This document shows, one piece after another, positions 7,866-16,731 of a stretch of DNA of 64,000 nt. The DNA lies in the NCBI GenBank assembly GCA_945901025.1, contig CAMDJW010000011.1:1-64000 (forward strand), given 5' to 3'. Position numbers and translations under genes: made by a program. Source of the stretch: Spirosoma fluviale. GTDB taxonomy: Bacteria > Bacteroidota > Bacteroidia > Cytophagales > Spirosomataceae. The notes beneath the pieces were generated by a model that ran no database searches, was not told the DNA's origin, and saw only the letters and a program-made list of their open reading frames with translations. Each line of letters starts with the position of its first letter. Positions within the stretch are counted from its first letter, which is position 1.

Positions 7866-8408
7866 ATGCAATTTATTAAACACCAACTCCCTGGAGTAAT
7901 TGAATGCGTTCCAACGAAGTTTTTTGACGAAAGAGGGCATTTTTACGAGTCCTACAACCAAAATTTATTTTCGGCCAATGGAATTTCAGAAAATTTTGTT
8001 CAAGACAATTACTCCTTTTCAATCGCTGGTGTTGTTCGTGGTTTGCATTTTCAAAAAGACCCCCATGCACAAGGTAAATTAGTTCGTTGCATGACGGGAA
8101 AAGTAATCGACGTGATTGTTGACCTGCGCAAGAGCTCGCCGACCTTCGGTCAGCATGAAAAATACGAAATAGACGCCGATAAGGGCAATATGCTCTATGT
8201 TCCTCCTGGATTTGCACATGGATTTATCGCCTTGGAAGAGACGATATTTGTCTATAAATGTACCGATTTTTGGAATAAAGGGGCCGAGTCAGGCATTCGT
8301 TGGAATGACCCTACTTTAGCGATTGATTGGACCCATGAAAACCCGATTATCTCAGATAAAGACCAGTTGTTACCTCTATTTGATTTAAACGAGACAATAT
8401 TTAATTAA
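7866..8408 (+). CDS. rfbC: dTDP-4-dehydrorhamnose 3,5-epimerase
   Basis: The 180-residue cupin epimerises C3 and C5 of dTDP-4-keto-6-deoxyglucose on the way to dTDP-L-rhamnose for surface polysaccharide. The key motif RGLHFQ (58-63) provides the catalytic base His61. Lys71, Asp87 (VIVDLRKSSPTFG) and Tyr130 (FVYKCTDFW) are in place, as is YVPPGFAHGF at 111-120. The length is typical. Other rhamnose genes (rfbA, B, D) are absent from the window, so it is a lone copy, here inserted between the pyrimidine genes. Confidence 0.94.
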   Translation: MQFIKHQLPGVIECVPTKFFDERGHFYESYNQNLFSANGISENFVQDNYSFSIAGVVRGLHFQKDPHAQGKLVRCMTGKVIDVIVDLRKSSPTFGQHEKYEIDADKGNMLYVPPGFAHGFIALEETIFVYKCTDFWNKGAESGIRWNDPTLAIDWTHENPIISDKDQLLPLFDLNETIFN

Positions 8409-8429
8409 TAATTGCTCAGAAAATTTTAA

Positions 8430-8437
8430 TACCTTTG
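8430..8437 (+). promoter_or_regulatory. -7 box directly upstream of pyrR
   Basis: TACCTTTG matches the Bacteroidota -7 consensus TAnnTTTG and ends only 5 bases before the pyrR ATG. Transcription would then begin at or next to the start codon. The -33 element is not clear. Confidence 0.45.
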
Positions 8438-8442
8438 CAGCA

Positions 8443-8979
8443 ATGACTCGAAAGCTGATTTTATCAAGCCCATTGTTGGAAATAACCATCTCAAGGTTAT
8501 GTCAAGAGCTCATTGAAAATCAAATAGACGGAACGGAGACTGTTATCTTAGGTTTACAACCAAGAGGCATCTTTTTTGCAGAAAGGATCGCGGCTGAATT
8601 AAGCAAGCATTTAGAAAATCCCCCAGCTTTAGGAAAAATAGACGCAACATTCTATCGCGACGACTTTAGAAGAGGAGATCCTTTATCCCCCAACTCAACC
8701 GAAATACCCTTTTTAGTCGAAAATAAACGCGTTATTCTAGTCGATGACGTACTCGCTACTGGCCGAATGGTCCGAGCGGCTATGGATGCCTTAAACGCAT
8801 TTGGCCGTCCCGCCAAAGTAGAACTTTGCGTACTGATCGATCGAATATATAGCCGAGATTTACCCATTCACCCTGATTATGTAGGTAAAAGTGTCAATAC
8901 ATTAACCACCGAAAAAGTATTAGTGGAATGGACTGAACAAGGACATGAAGCAGATAAAATTTGGTTAATTACCCAATAA
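8443..8979 (+). CDS. pyrR: PyrR, pyrimidine regulator / uracil phosphoribosyltransferase
   Basis: PyrR-family phosphoribosyltransferases bind UMP/PRPP; in Firmicutes they attenuate pyr mRNA and many also make UMP from uracil. The PRPP loop VILVDDVLATGR is at 97-108 and DATFYRDDFRRGDPL at about 67-81 is a PyrR signature. The 178-residue length is normal. pyrB follows after 6 bases, so pyrR-pyrB form an operon. I see no Firmicutes-type pyr anti-terminator leader upstream; a -7 box abuts the start codon, which leaves little room for attenuation. Confidence 0.94.
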   Translation: MTRKLILSSPLLEITISRLCQELIENQIDGTETVILGLQPRGIFFAERIAAELSKHLENPPALGKIDATFYRDDFRRGDPLSPNSTEIPFLVENKRVILVDDVLATGRMVRAAMDALNAFGRPAKVELCVLIDRIYSRDLPIHPDYVGKSVNTLTTEKVLVEWTEQGHEADKIWLITQ

Positions 8980-8985
8980 AGAAAT

Positions 8986-9903
8986 ATGTTAATATCGCCA
9001 CACTTATTAGGAATTAAAGATTTAGATGCCGAATCCATTGACCTAATTGTTAAAACGGCCAAGGAATTCAAAGAGGTCCTCAATAGACCGATTAAAAAAG
9101 TTCCTTCCCTGCGTGATGTGACGATTGCCAATGTATTTTTCGAAAACTCGACACGCACCCGATTATCCTTTGAGCTAGCTGAAAAAAGATTGTCAGCTGA
9201 TACCATCAATTTCTCAGCCTCAGGTTCCTCCGTAAAAAAAGGAGAAACCTTATTAGATACGGTCAACAATATTCTGGCAATGAAGGTGGACATGATTGTC
9301 ATGCGACATGCCAGTCCGGGCGCTCCCCATTATCTAGCCAAACACATTAAAGCGAATATCATCAATGCCGGTGACGGTACGCACGAGCATCCGACACAAG
9401 CACTTTTAGATACCTATTCCCTTCGAGAAAAATTAGGCGATTTAGCAGGTAAAAAAATAGCGATTATTGGTGATATTCTTCACTCCCGAGTGGCACTTTC
9501 TAATATTTATGCCCTTAAAAAACAAGGGGCTGAAGTCCGACTTTGTGGCCCCAGCACGCTGATTCCTAAACATATTCAATCCTTGGGTGTCGAAGTTTCA
9601 CATGATGTCAAAAGTACATTAGCCTGGTGCGATGCCGCAAATGTGTTGAGGATACAATTGGAACGCCAACAAATTAAATACTTCCCAAGCTTGCGTGAAT
9701 ACGCTCAATCGTTCGGAATCACTCGAAAAATGTTGGATGAACTTCCCAAAGAAATTATATTAATGCACCCTGGACCGATTAATCGCGGAGTGGAATTAAG
9801 CTCAGATGCGGCCGATTCGCCACATTCCATCATCTTAGACCAAGTAGAAAACGGAGTAGCTATTCGAATGGCAGTGCTCTATTTACTTGCTTCCAGAGGC
9901 TAA
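8986..9903 (+). CDS. pyrB: Aspartate carbamoyltransferase catalytic subunit
   Basis: This enzyme condenses carbamoyl phosphate with aspartate in the first committed step of pyrimidine synthesis. The carbamoyl-phosphate loop STRTR is at 55-59, the SSVKKGET loop at 81-88 and HPTQALLD at 135-142. The 305 residues match the class of catalytic chains. No pyrI regulatory chain follows. Its last 21 bases overlap the 3' end of the convergent glycosyltransferase gene. Confidence 0.96.
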   Translation: MLISPHLLGIKDLDAESIDLIVKTAKEFKEVLNRPIKKVPSLRDVTIANVFFENSTRTRLSFELAEKRLSADTINFSASGSSVKKGETLLDTVNNILAMKVDMIVMRHASPGAPHYLAKHIKANIINAGDGTHEHPTQALLDTYSLREKLGDLAGKKIAIIGDILHSRVALSNIYALKKQGAEVRLCGPSTLIPKHIQSLGVEVSHDVKSTLAWCDAANVLRIQLERQQIKYFPSLREYAQSFGITRKMLDELPKEIILMHPGPINRGVELSSDAADSPHSIILDQVENGVAIRMAVLYLLASRG

Positions 9904-10908
9904 AAAAGCCTGATAGGCTTGAAGCATTTCTTGCACTTCCATTGAATTTGCGCAATTAAAATGAACTTCTGGGCATGATTTCTTTCCATGATCACCACAT
10001 GGCCTACATGCGAGTTCTTTCTTCACCTCAATGATTTTATTCTGCTCGGCCAAAGGCCCAAAGCCAAAGGCTGGAATAGTCGAACAAAAAATGGCCACCG
10101 TAGGAGTATTCAAGGCTGAACATATATGCAAAGGACCTGAATCATTTACGAAACTCATTAGGCTTTGTTGGTATACAGCAATAGCCTCCTGTAAATTAAA
10201 TCGACCGCAGGCATTGTTTATGTACCGACCCGATCCCTCAAAAGCATTCTCAATTTCATCTGAAAGATGTTTTTCAGCCGCTGAACCCATTAAGACAATT
10301 TCCTGATCCAAGGGCAATAAATGAATAAATTCGATCCATTTGTGAACCGGAAATCGCTTCGTTTCCCACACAGAACCGGGAGAAATAGCTAGGTATTTTT
10401 TGGCTTGTAAAAAGACTGGAAAATTATTTAAATGGCTAGCATTCAAAAATGGCTTATGCAATACGCCCCCCAGCCATGAAGTTAGTAATTGAGTATTTCG
10501 TACCGTTTCATGTTTTCCATGGCCAAATTCATGCGTCACATTTTCATCGAACAAAAAGGAAAGTGGATTTTTATCAAAACCGACCACTTTTTTTGCACCT
10601 ATCGAAATGCTTAAAAGGCCCATTCCCAAAAACCGCTGGGCTACAAAAACTTGATCAAATTTTTCCTTTGTTAATTCATTTTTCAAAGCCCACCAAGATT
10701 TCACCTTATTACCTTTGTCATAAGTCCAAACTTGGCCCAAATTATCATGCGGATAGGCTTTAAAAATGTCTTCTAATCCCTTCCTGACCAACAAATGTAT
10801 GATTGACGATGGACTTTCAACCCTAATTTTCTCCAACAAAGAAGTAATCAAAACAGCATCTCCTAAAAAGGCAGTTTGAATAATTAATACCTTGGAGGCC
10901 TGAGACAT
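9883..10908 (-). CDS. Glycosyltransferase family 9 (heptosyltransferase-like)
   Basis: A 341-residue GT9 protein. The start VLIIQTAFLGDAVLITSLLE (7-26) is the ADP-heptose-binding Rossmann segment of LPS heptosyltransferases, and the C-terminal half has SPGSVWETKRFP and FVNDSGPLHICSAL, the GT9 donor-site motifs. A Cys-rich tail (CRPCGDHGKKSCPEVHFNC) is common in Bacteroidota members. It probably adds a sugar to the LPS core on the cytoplasmic side. It is convergent with pyrB, with a 21-base overlap of coding ends. Confidence 0.88.
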   Translation of the reverse strand: MSQASKVLIIQTAFLGDAVLITSLLEKIRVESPSSIIHLLVRKGLEDIFKAYPHDNLGQVWTYDKGNKVKSWWALKNELTKEKFDQVFVAQRFLGMGLLSISIGAKKVVGFDKNPLSFLFDENVTHEFGHGKHETVRNTQLLTSWLGGVLHKPFLNASHLNNFPVFLQAKKYLAISPGSVWETKRFPVHKWIEFIHLLPLDQEIVLMGSAAEKHLSDEIENAFEGSGRYINNACGRFNLQEAIAVYQQSLMSFVNDSGPLHICSALNTPTVAIFCSTIPAFGFGPLAEQNKIIEVKKELACRPCGDHGKKSCPEVHFNCANSMEVQEMLQAYQAFLASGSK

Positions 10909-10975
10909 GAAAGAAAAATGAGTGATTGGATATAAAATTAATTAATTTTAAGATCTTTTTGGTAAAAACCCCTTT

Positions 10976-12205
10976 ATGAATTCAATTCAAATAAAAACAT
11001 TATCTAATGGAATAACGATTGTGCACCGCCAAGTGCTGCATACTGAGATATCACATGTAGGAATCATGTTGGACATCGGTAGTCGGGACGAGTTAGATTC
11101 AGAACAGGGATTAGCCCATTTTTGGGAGCATTTAGCTTTTAAGGGTACTGAAAAGAAATCCAATATCCAGATCATTAACCGACTAGATCTCATAGGCGGG
11201 GAGTTAAATGCATACACCACCAAAGAAAAAATTTGTTTTCACGCCTCCATTTTAACCCCATATTTTGAAAGGGCACTCGAGTTAATTACCGACATAACCT
11301 TTCATTCTACTTTTCCAGAAAAGGAATTAGAGAAAGAAAGAAGTGTTATTTTGGAGGAAATGTCGATGTATTATGAGGCGCCGGAAGATGCGATTCAAGA
11401 TGATTTCGACGAGTTATTATTTCCTAATCATCCGCTTGGAGTGAATATATTAGGCACGCAAGAAACCGTTAAATCATTCACTCAAAGTCATTTACATCAG
11501 TTCATCGACCGAAATTTAGATACTTCGAGAATCGTTATTTCGTCGATTGGTAAATTGCCGCATGAAAAAGTTTTTGCTTGGGCAGAAAAACATGCCGGGG
11601 GGATCAAAAGTAAAAAAGAACATATTAATCGAATCGTTCCGCCGGCCATGGTACCGATTGAAAAAATCACCAAAAGAGGCCTTACACAATCCCATATAGC
11701 CATTGGAAAACAATCGTATGCCATCGAAAACCCTAATCGATTGGCCTTCTTTATGTTGATCAATTTATTAGGAGGCCCCAGCATGAATTCACTCTTAAAT
11801 GTATCCGTTAGAGAAAGACACGGTTTGGTTTATTCCATTGAAGCTAATTTTACAAGTTATATGGATGCGGGTTTTTGGGCTATTTATTTTGGAACAGAGC
11901 CTAATCAAGTCAATAAGTCCATCCGGTTAATTCATAAAGAATTTAATAAATTAAAGGACCGAGAACTTTCAGCTTCTGCTTTAGAGAAGATAAAATCCCA
12001 ATTGAAAGGCCAAATGGCGATGGCCGAAGAGAGCAATTTGAATTTCATGTTGATGATGGCTAAAAACCAGTTAGACCGCGAAAAAATAGAAACTTTGGAA
12101 GAGTTATTTGAGCAAATCGACTTAGTTACGGCGAACCAATTGCAATCTTTGGCGACTGATATGTTGAACCCTGACCAATTAAGTTGCCTCATTTTTGAAC
12201 CTTAA
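10976..12205 (+). CDS. M16 family zinc peptidase (processing-peptidase type)
   Basis: A 409-residue single-unit M16 protease. The inverted zinc motif HFWEH (48-52) is intact, with the third ligand in SVILEEM (Glu127 or Glu128). The C-terminal half carries VRERHGLVYSIEA and an inactive M16C domain. There is no signal peptide, so it should be cytoplasmic, unlike the much larger secreted M16 protein at 32985. It is followed after 5 bases by hemW and is probably cotranscribed with it. Confidence 0.9.
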   Translation: MNSIQIKTLSNGITIVHRQVLHTEISHVGIMLDIGSRDELDSEQGLAHFWEHLAFKGTEKKSNIQIINRLDLIGGELNAYTTKEKICFHASILTPYFERALELITDITFHSTFPEKELEKERSVILEEMSMYYEAPEDAIQDDFDELLFPNHPLGVNILGTQETVKSFTQSHLHQFIDRNLDTSRIVISSIGKLPHEKVFAWAEKHAGGIKSKKEHINRIVPPAMVPIEKITKRGLTQSHIAIGKQSYAIENPNRLAFFMLINLLGGPSMNSLLNVSVRERHGLVYSIEANFTSYMDAGFWAIYFGTEPNQVNKSIRLIHKEFNKLKDRELSASALEKIKSQLKGQMAMAEESNLNFMLMMAKNQLDREKIETLEELFEQIDLVTANQLQSLATDMLNPDQLSCLIFEP

Positions 12206-12210
12206 AAATC

Positions 12211-13335
12211 TTGCATCTCTACCTACATATTCCGTTTTGTCATAAAGCTTGTCACTATTGCGACTTTCATTTCAGTACTAATGTAGCTTTAAAATCGGAT
12301 TTGGTGAATGCTATTTGCCAAGAAATAAAACTTCAAAAAGACTATTTAGGTAACAAATATTTAAAGACCATTTACTTTGGTGGGGGAACCCCTTCCCTAC
12401 TGACTGCGAAAGAATTAGAACAAATATTCCATACCGTTCACCAAAATTTCTCTGTAGAAACTGAGGCGGAAATTACGTTAGAAGCTAATCCTGAAGACTT
12501 AACCCCTAGCTATTTAACTGCCATTAAAAGCATAGGCATCAATCGTTTAAGTATAGGTATACAGTCTTTTCGAGAGGAAAATCTTCGCTTTTTAAATAGG
12601 AGTCATAGCTTGGAGCAAGCGACAAACTGCATATCTTCTGCACAAAAAATAGGCATTGATAACATTAGCATTGATTTAATTTATGGAATACCTGGAAATG
12701 ACCTTCCTGATTTGGCTTCCGATATTCAAAAGGCTGTTGACACCAATGTCTCCCACATTTCAGCCTATAGCTTAACCATTGAACCTAAAACGGTATTTGG
12801 CCAACAAAAGAAAAAGGGTGTTTTTAAAGAATTACCAGAATCTATGCTTTCGCAAAAGTTTACTTTTACGCGAAATTTATTGGCCGAAAAGGGATTCGAA
12901 GGCTATGAAACGTCAAATTTTGCAAAAAACGAACGGTATTCGCAACATAACACCAGCTACTGGAATCAGGAATCTTACTTGGGAGTTGGCCCCTCCGCAC
13001 ACAGTTTTAACCAAGAATCTAGGCAATGGAATATCGCCAAAAATGGCCTATACATGAAGTCCATTTTAGCCGATAAAATTCCGGCAGAGATTGAAATTTT
13101 GACGGAGGCCAATAAAATCAACGAGTACATCATGACCCGATTGAGAACCAAATGGGGCGTCGAACTATCAAAAATCAAGCAAGACTTTGATTTATTGAAC
13201 ATCGAATTCCCCGAGACTACCCTTTCTCAATGGCAAAATACAGGTTTGGCTATTGAATTAAATGATCACTTGGTTTTAACGGAGAAAGGATCACGCGTAG
13301 CAGATAAATTAGCTTCAGACCTTTTCATTGTTTGA
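12211..13335 (+). CDS. hemW: Radical SAM heme chaperone HemW
   Basis: A 374-residue radical SAM protein of the HemN/HemW family. The cluster motif C10-HKA-C14-HY-C17 lies at the extreme N-terminus, followed by YFGGGTPSLL (about 55-64), EANPEDLT, and GIQSFREENLRFLNRSH. Short length and lack of the long HemN N-terminal extension favour the heme-chaperone type over true coproporphyrinogen dehydrogenase. The start is a TTG at 12211, because only this start keeps the conserved LYLHIPFC and no ATG is available upstream before the preceding stop. Confidence 0.9.
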   Translation: MHLYLHIPFCHKACHYCDFHFSTNVALKSDLVNAICQEIKLQKDYLGNKYLKTIYFGGGTPSLLTAKELEQIFHTVHQNFSVETEAEITLEANPEDLTPSYLTAIKSIGINRLSIGIQSFREENLRFLNRSHSLEQATNCISSAQKIGIDNISIDLIYGIPGNDLPDLASDIQKAVDTNVSHISAYSLTIEPKTVFGQQKKKGVFKELPESMLSQKFTFTRNLLAEKGFEGYETSNFAKNERYSQHNTSYWNQESYLGVGPSAHSFNQESRQWNIAKNGLYMKSILADKIPAEIEILTEANKINEYIMTRLRTKWGVELSKIKQDFDLLNIEFPETTLSQWQNTGLAIELNDHLVLTEKGSRVADKLASDLFIV

Positions 13336-13383
13336 TTCTAGATTTATTGTAATTTTAAACTCCTAAAATTTTCAAACTAGTTC

Positions 13384-14181
13384 ATGGCTAAACGAGTCAA
13401 CTTTAATCAAGATTTCAAATCAAAATCAGCCGGGTCGAAATTTGACAAAGTAGGTGGATCCTTAAAAACCAAAAACCAAAAATGGAGTTTTGGTTATTTT
13501 TTTAGAAAACTAGGACTTTATCTATTTTATGTATGGCTATCTACGGTTTTTGCCATTGTATTATTAAAATTTGTACCCGTTTATTTTACGCCTACTATGG
13601 CCAGTCGTAAGATCGACGCAATGTCGGAAGGAAAACCAAGCAAGATTTATAGCCAATGGACGTCCTATTCACAAATTTCTAAAAATTATCCATTAGCGAT
13701 TCTAGCCTCAGAAGACCAATTGTTCCCTGAACATCATGGCTTTGATTTTAAGGCAATGTGGGAAGCTGTTCAGTCCAACATGAAAGGTAAAAAAATCAAA
13801 GGGGCTAGTACAATATCTCAGCAAGTCGCCAAAAATGTCTTTTTATGGCAAGATAGAAGCTATATTCGAAAAGGATTAGAAGTATATTTCACGCTGATGA
13901 TTGAGCTGGTTTGGGGAAAGAAACGAATCATGGAAGTGTATTTAAATGTGGCTGAAACAGGTAAAATGACTTTTGGTGTCGAATCAGCCAGCAGGCGTTT
14001 TTACAATCATTCAACTGAAGAGGCCAGTACCACAGAAGCTGCTAGACTTGCCGCATGTCTTCCTAATCCCATTCGTTTCTCGATTGAGAATCCGTCCAAT
14101 TACATTAATAGAAGAACTTCACAAATTAAAAGGCAAATGAGTGGTCTAGGTGGGAAAAAATTTCTATACAAAATCGATTAA
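13384..14181 (+). CDS. mtgA: Monofunctional peptidoglycan glycosyltransferase
   Basis: A GT51 enzyme that polymerises lipid II into glycan strands without a transpeptidase domain. A single membrane anchor (about 42-64) precedes the catalytic domain. The catalytic Glu110 is in LASEDQLFPEHHGFD, and GASTISQQVAKNVFLW (about 140-155), KKRIMEVYLNVAE and FYNHSTEEAST are the further GT51 motifs. The length of 265 residues fits MtgA. It stands alone; its last bases overlap the stop of the convergent MGMT-like gene. Confidence 0.94.
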   Translation: MAKRVNFNQDFKSKSAGSKFDKVGGSLKTKNQKWSFGYFFRKLGLYLFYVWLSTVFAIVLLKFVPVYFTPTMASRKIDAMSEGKPSKIYSQWTSYSQISKNYPLAILASEDQLFPEHHGFDFKAMWEAVQSNMKGKKIKGASTISQQVAKNVFLWQDRSYIRKGLEVYFTLMIELVWGKKRIMEVYLNVAETGKMTFGVESASRRFYNHSTEEASTTEAARLAACLPNPIRFSIENPSNYINRRTSQIKRQMSGLGGKKFLYKID

Positions 14182-14504
14182 AGAAGTTCGATCATTGGGT
14201 CCCAAAATACCCTCGCAAAATCAATGATTTGATCCTCTTGAATTTTGACCCCTTCGGATTCCAAGCGTTCTTGCATCACACCCTCTCCAAAAAAATTCTT
14301 TCCAGTCAAGACTCCATTACGATTTACAACGCGGTGAGCAGGAATTTCAGGATCTGAATGGGAGGCATTCATGGCCCAACCCACCATTCTAGCGCCACCT
14401 TTCATGCCTAAATATGCCGCAATGGCACCATATGAACTAACTCTGCCGTGTGGAATCAATTTCACCAATGCATAAATATCATCGAAGGCGTTCTGATTTT
14501 TCAT
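14178..14504 (-). CDS. MGMT-family alkyltransferase-like protein
   Basis: A 108-residue protein equal to the DNA-binding domain of O6-alkylguanine-DNA alkyltransferases. Helix-turn-helix residues VSSYGAIAAYLG (about 21-32) and the arginine-finger region GGARMVGWAMNAS are present. At the active site the usual PCHRV is PAHRV (residues 59-63), so the methyl-accepting Cys is replaced by Ala. It therefore cannot repair by itself and resembles the ATL proteins, which flag alkylated guanine for nucleotide excision repair. It begins directly after the stop of the DUF3109 gene, forming a two-gene unit. Confidence 0.86.
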   Translation of the reverse strand: MKNQNAFDDIYALVKLIPHGRVSSYGAIAAYLGMKGGARMVGWAMNASHSDPEIPAHRVVNRNGVLTGKNFFGEGVMQERLESEGVKIQEDQIIDFARVFWDPMIELL

Positions 14505-15077
14505 TTAATCCAACTTGCGTTCTTCTATTTCCTTCTCCAATTCACGATACCAAGTAGTTCCAAATTTCCGAATCAAAGGGTCTTTCAAAAACTTATAAAT
14601 AGGGACACCTAATGCTTTCCCATGGGAACAAGCGTCGGAACAAATTGTCCAGCGATCATAATTTAAGGCTTGATATTCCGCTAATTTCTGAATACGAATG
14701 GGATATAAATGGCAAGAAATCGGCTTTCTAAAATCTGTTTTACCTGCAAAATAGGCTTGTTCTATACCACATTTCAAATGACCCTTTTCGTCATATAACG
14801 CGTACACACATTCCCTACCGGCAATGATGGGCGTAGAAAAATCGCCATCATCTTCTTTGATGTAATTACCTTGTTTGGCTATTTCTGCTAAGCCATCGGC
14901 CGATAAAAACGGCTTTATCTCTTCCTGAATTCGATCTAAAATAGCCAATTCTTCTTCTTCCAAAGGTGCTCCCATATCTCCTTCCACACAACAAGCACCC
15001 TTACATTTAGCTAAATCGCAGACAAAAAATTCATCTGCAACATCCTCACTAATGACTGTATCGTTAATTAAAATCAT
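14505..15077 (-). CDS. DUF3109 family Cys-rich protein
   Basis: A 190-residue protein with clustered cysteines (CDLAKCKGACC at about 20-30; ISCHLYPIRI at about 119-128; ICSDACSHGK at about 141-150), matching DUF3109, a YkgJ-like family thought to bind metal or a cluster. The function is unknown. It is upstream of and abutting the MGMT-like gene. The ATG at 15077 is the only good start. Confidence 0.85.
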   Translation of the reverse strand: MILINDTVISEDVADEFFVCDLAKCKGACCVEGDMGAPLEEEELAILDRIQEEIKPFLSADGLAEIAKQGNYIKEDDGDFSTPIIAGRECVYALYDEKGHLKCGIEQAYFAGKTDFRKPISCHLYPIRIQKLAEYQALNYDRWTICSDACSHGKALGVPIYKFLKDPLIRKFGTTWYRELEKEIEERKLD

Positions 15078-15192
15078 TCAATTCTTTTTTTATTCTCCAA
15101 AGGTAAGAAATATCTAGGGGCAATAAAATCAAGTCATAACCGTTTAATTAGATAATTTTGGTAATTTTGTTTATACTATCATCCTCAAGAAT

Positions 15193-16731
15193 TTGCACAG
15201 GATCATTCGACTTTTATTGCTTTTTATTTCAATTTCTTTTTATGCAAATGCGTACAAAGATTTACCAGACACGATATCCATTGGGAATGTTAAGGTGATT
15301 ATTCACGCTTCAGCCAAACCCATTTTCGATAAAGAATTTAATATGTTGGGGGCCAACAAACGGTACTCATCTGCTTTATTAGCCAAAATGCGGCTTTATT
15401 TTCCTTTGATTGAACCCATTTTAAAAGAAGGCAACATCCCTGATGAATTCAAATATTTATGTGTTCAAGAAAGTAATTTAAATCCCAATGCCGTTTCCAC
15501 TTCTGCAGCAGTTGGTTATTGGCAATTTAAATTTGAGACGGCCATCGACGTAGGGATGAAGGTAGATAAGCAAATAGACGAAAGAAGGCATATCATTGAA
15601 TCTACGAAGGGAGCGGTCAACTATTTTACCCGAAATAACGGGGTGTTGGATAATTGGCTAAGCACTTTACTTTCCTACAGAATGGGCCTTGGGACGTTAA
15701 AAAAGACGAATTACGCGCAAGATTGGAAAGGAAAAACGGAAATAGAAGTTGACTCATCGACGGATTGGTATTTGATTCGCTTCTTAGCCTACAAACATTT
15801 CTGGGAAGATAAATTACAAAATGAACCCAATATCGAATTAGAAAATAGCATGGTCACTTTGCAAATGTCGGGGGGAAGAAATTTGTATGAATTATCTGAT
15901 TCATTGAACCTCAGCTATGATGATTTAAAAAAACACAATGCTTGGATATTAAAAGATTGGATCCCCAATGGCAAGATTTATACGCTGTACCATCCAAGCA
16001 ATATTAAGACCTTTGTTTCTAGTCCAAATAAGCCTTTTATTGAACCCATAGAAACTCAAATACTAATAGCATCCGTCGATTCTAGTAAACTCTATCAGCC
16101 AAGTCCAAGCAAGAAGTCGAAAAACGCGGCGATCATGTCAGACCAAATTGAGACACGTTTACATACCGTCGTTGCTGGGGAAACGCTTTCATCGATCTCG
16201 AGTAAATATGACATGAAATTGCCTGAGCTTCTTAAATTAAATGGATTTGACATGAAGACAATGATCATATTAGGTCAAAAAGTAAAAGTGAAGCGTCTCG
16301 TTCCTATGTTGGAAATTATATCCCAACAGTTAGATAAAAAGGCAAAAAACGCGCCTAAAAAAGAGAATAACATTGTGATTTTAGAAAAAAAGAAGGAAGA
16401 AGAGCCGGCACGTAACATCACTACGAGCGAAAAAGCCAATGGCTTTATCATAGCACCCGCAGATTCTAGAGAGATCAGTATAAAATCTGAATCTGAGGTA
16501 GTGAAAGTTGAGAGTAAAAGTAAATTAATTGAAAAACCGGAAGTCGACCTACAAGTGGAAACCTCCAATGCCTCTGAAATTAAGCACACCATACATACCG
16601 TGCAAGCTGGAGAAACGCTATTTAGAATTTCGAAGACCTATTCGATTTCAACAGAAGATTTGATTAAATGGAATAACTTGGGTAAAAATCCAAGTTTGAA
16701 AATTGGCCAAAAATTAAAATTAATCCCTTAA
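15193..16731 (+). CDS. Lytic transglycosylase with LysM repeats (MltD-like)
   Basis: A secreted 512-residue peptidoglycan enzyme. The signal peptide HRIIRLLLLFISISFYANA starts from a TTG at 15193; no ATG gives a signal sequence. An SLT domain follows, with catalytic Glu in CVQESNLNPNAVST (about 94-107), SAAVGYWQFKFETA, and the DERRHIIESTKGAVNYF segment. At least two LysM domains bind glycan: HTVVAGETLSSISSKYDM (about 318) and HTVQAGETLFRISKTYSI (about 470). The linker is Lys/Glu-rich. It should cleave glycan strands in the periplasm. Confidence 0.9.
   Translation: MHRIIRLLLLFISISFYANAYKDLPDTISIGNVKVIIHASAKPIFDKEFNMLGANKRYSSALLAKMRLYFPLIEPILKEGNIPDEFKYLCVQESNLNPNAVSTSAAVGYWQFKFETAIDVGMKVDKQIDERRHIIESTKGAVNYFTRNNGVLDNWLSTLLSYRMGLGTLKKTNYAQDWKGKTEIEVDSSTDWYLIRFLAYKHFWEDKLQNEPNIELENSMVTLQMSGGRNLYELSDSLNLSYDDLKKHNAWILKDWIPNGKIYTLYHPSNIKTFVSSPNKPFIEPIETQILIASVDSSKLYQPSPSKKSKNAAIMSDQIETRLHTVVAGETLSSISSKYDMKLPELLKLNGFDMKTMIILGQKVKVKRLVPMLEIISQQLDKKAKNAPKKENNIVILEKKKEEEPARNITTSEKANGFIIAPADSREISIKSESEVVKVESKSKLIEKPEVDLQVETSNASEIKHTIHTVQAGETLFRISKTYSISTEDLIKWNNLGKNPSLKIGQKLKLIP

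Noticed and set aside
7876-8217. 113-codon minus-strand frame over rfbC
   Set aside because: It is antisense to a complete epimerase gene and lacks protein-like features.
6925-9903. A single pyrimidine operon
   Set aside because: pyrF is on the opposite strand and rfbC lies between it and pyrR-pyrB.
12211-13335. Oxygen-independent coproporphyrinogen dehydrogenase (HemN)
   Set aside because: The protein is too short and lacks the HemN N-terminal extension; HemW fits better.
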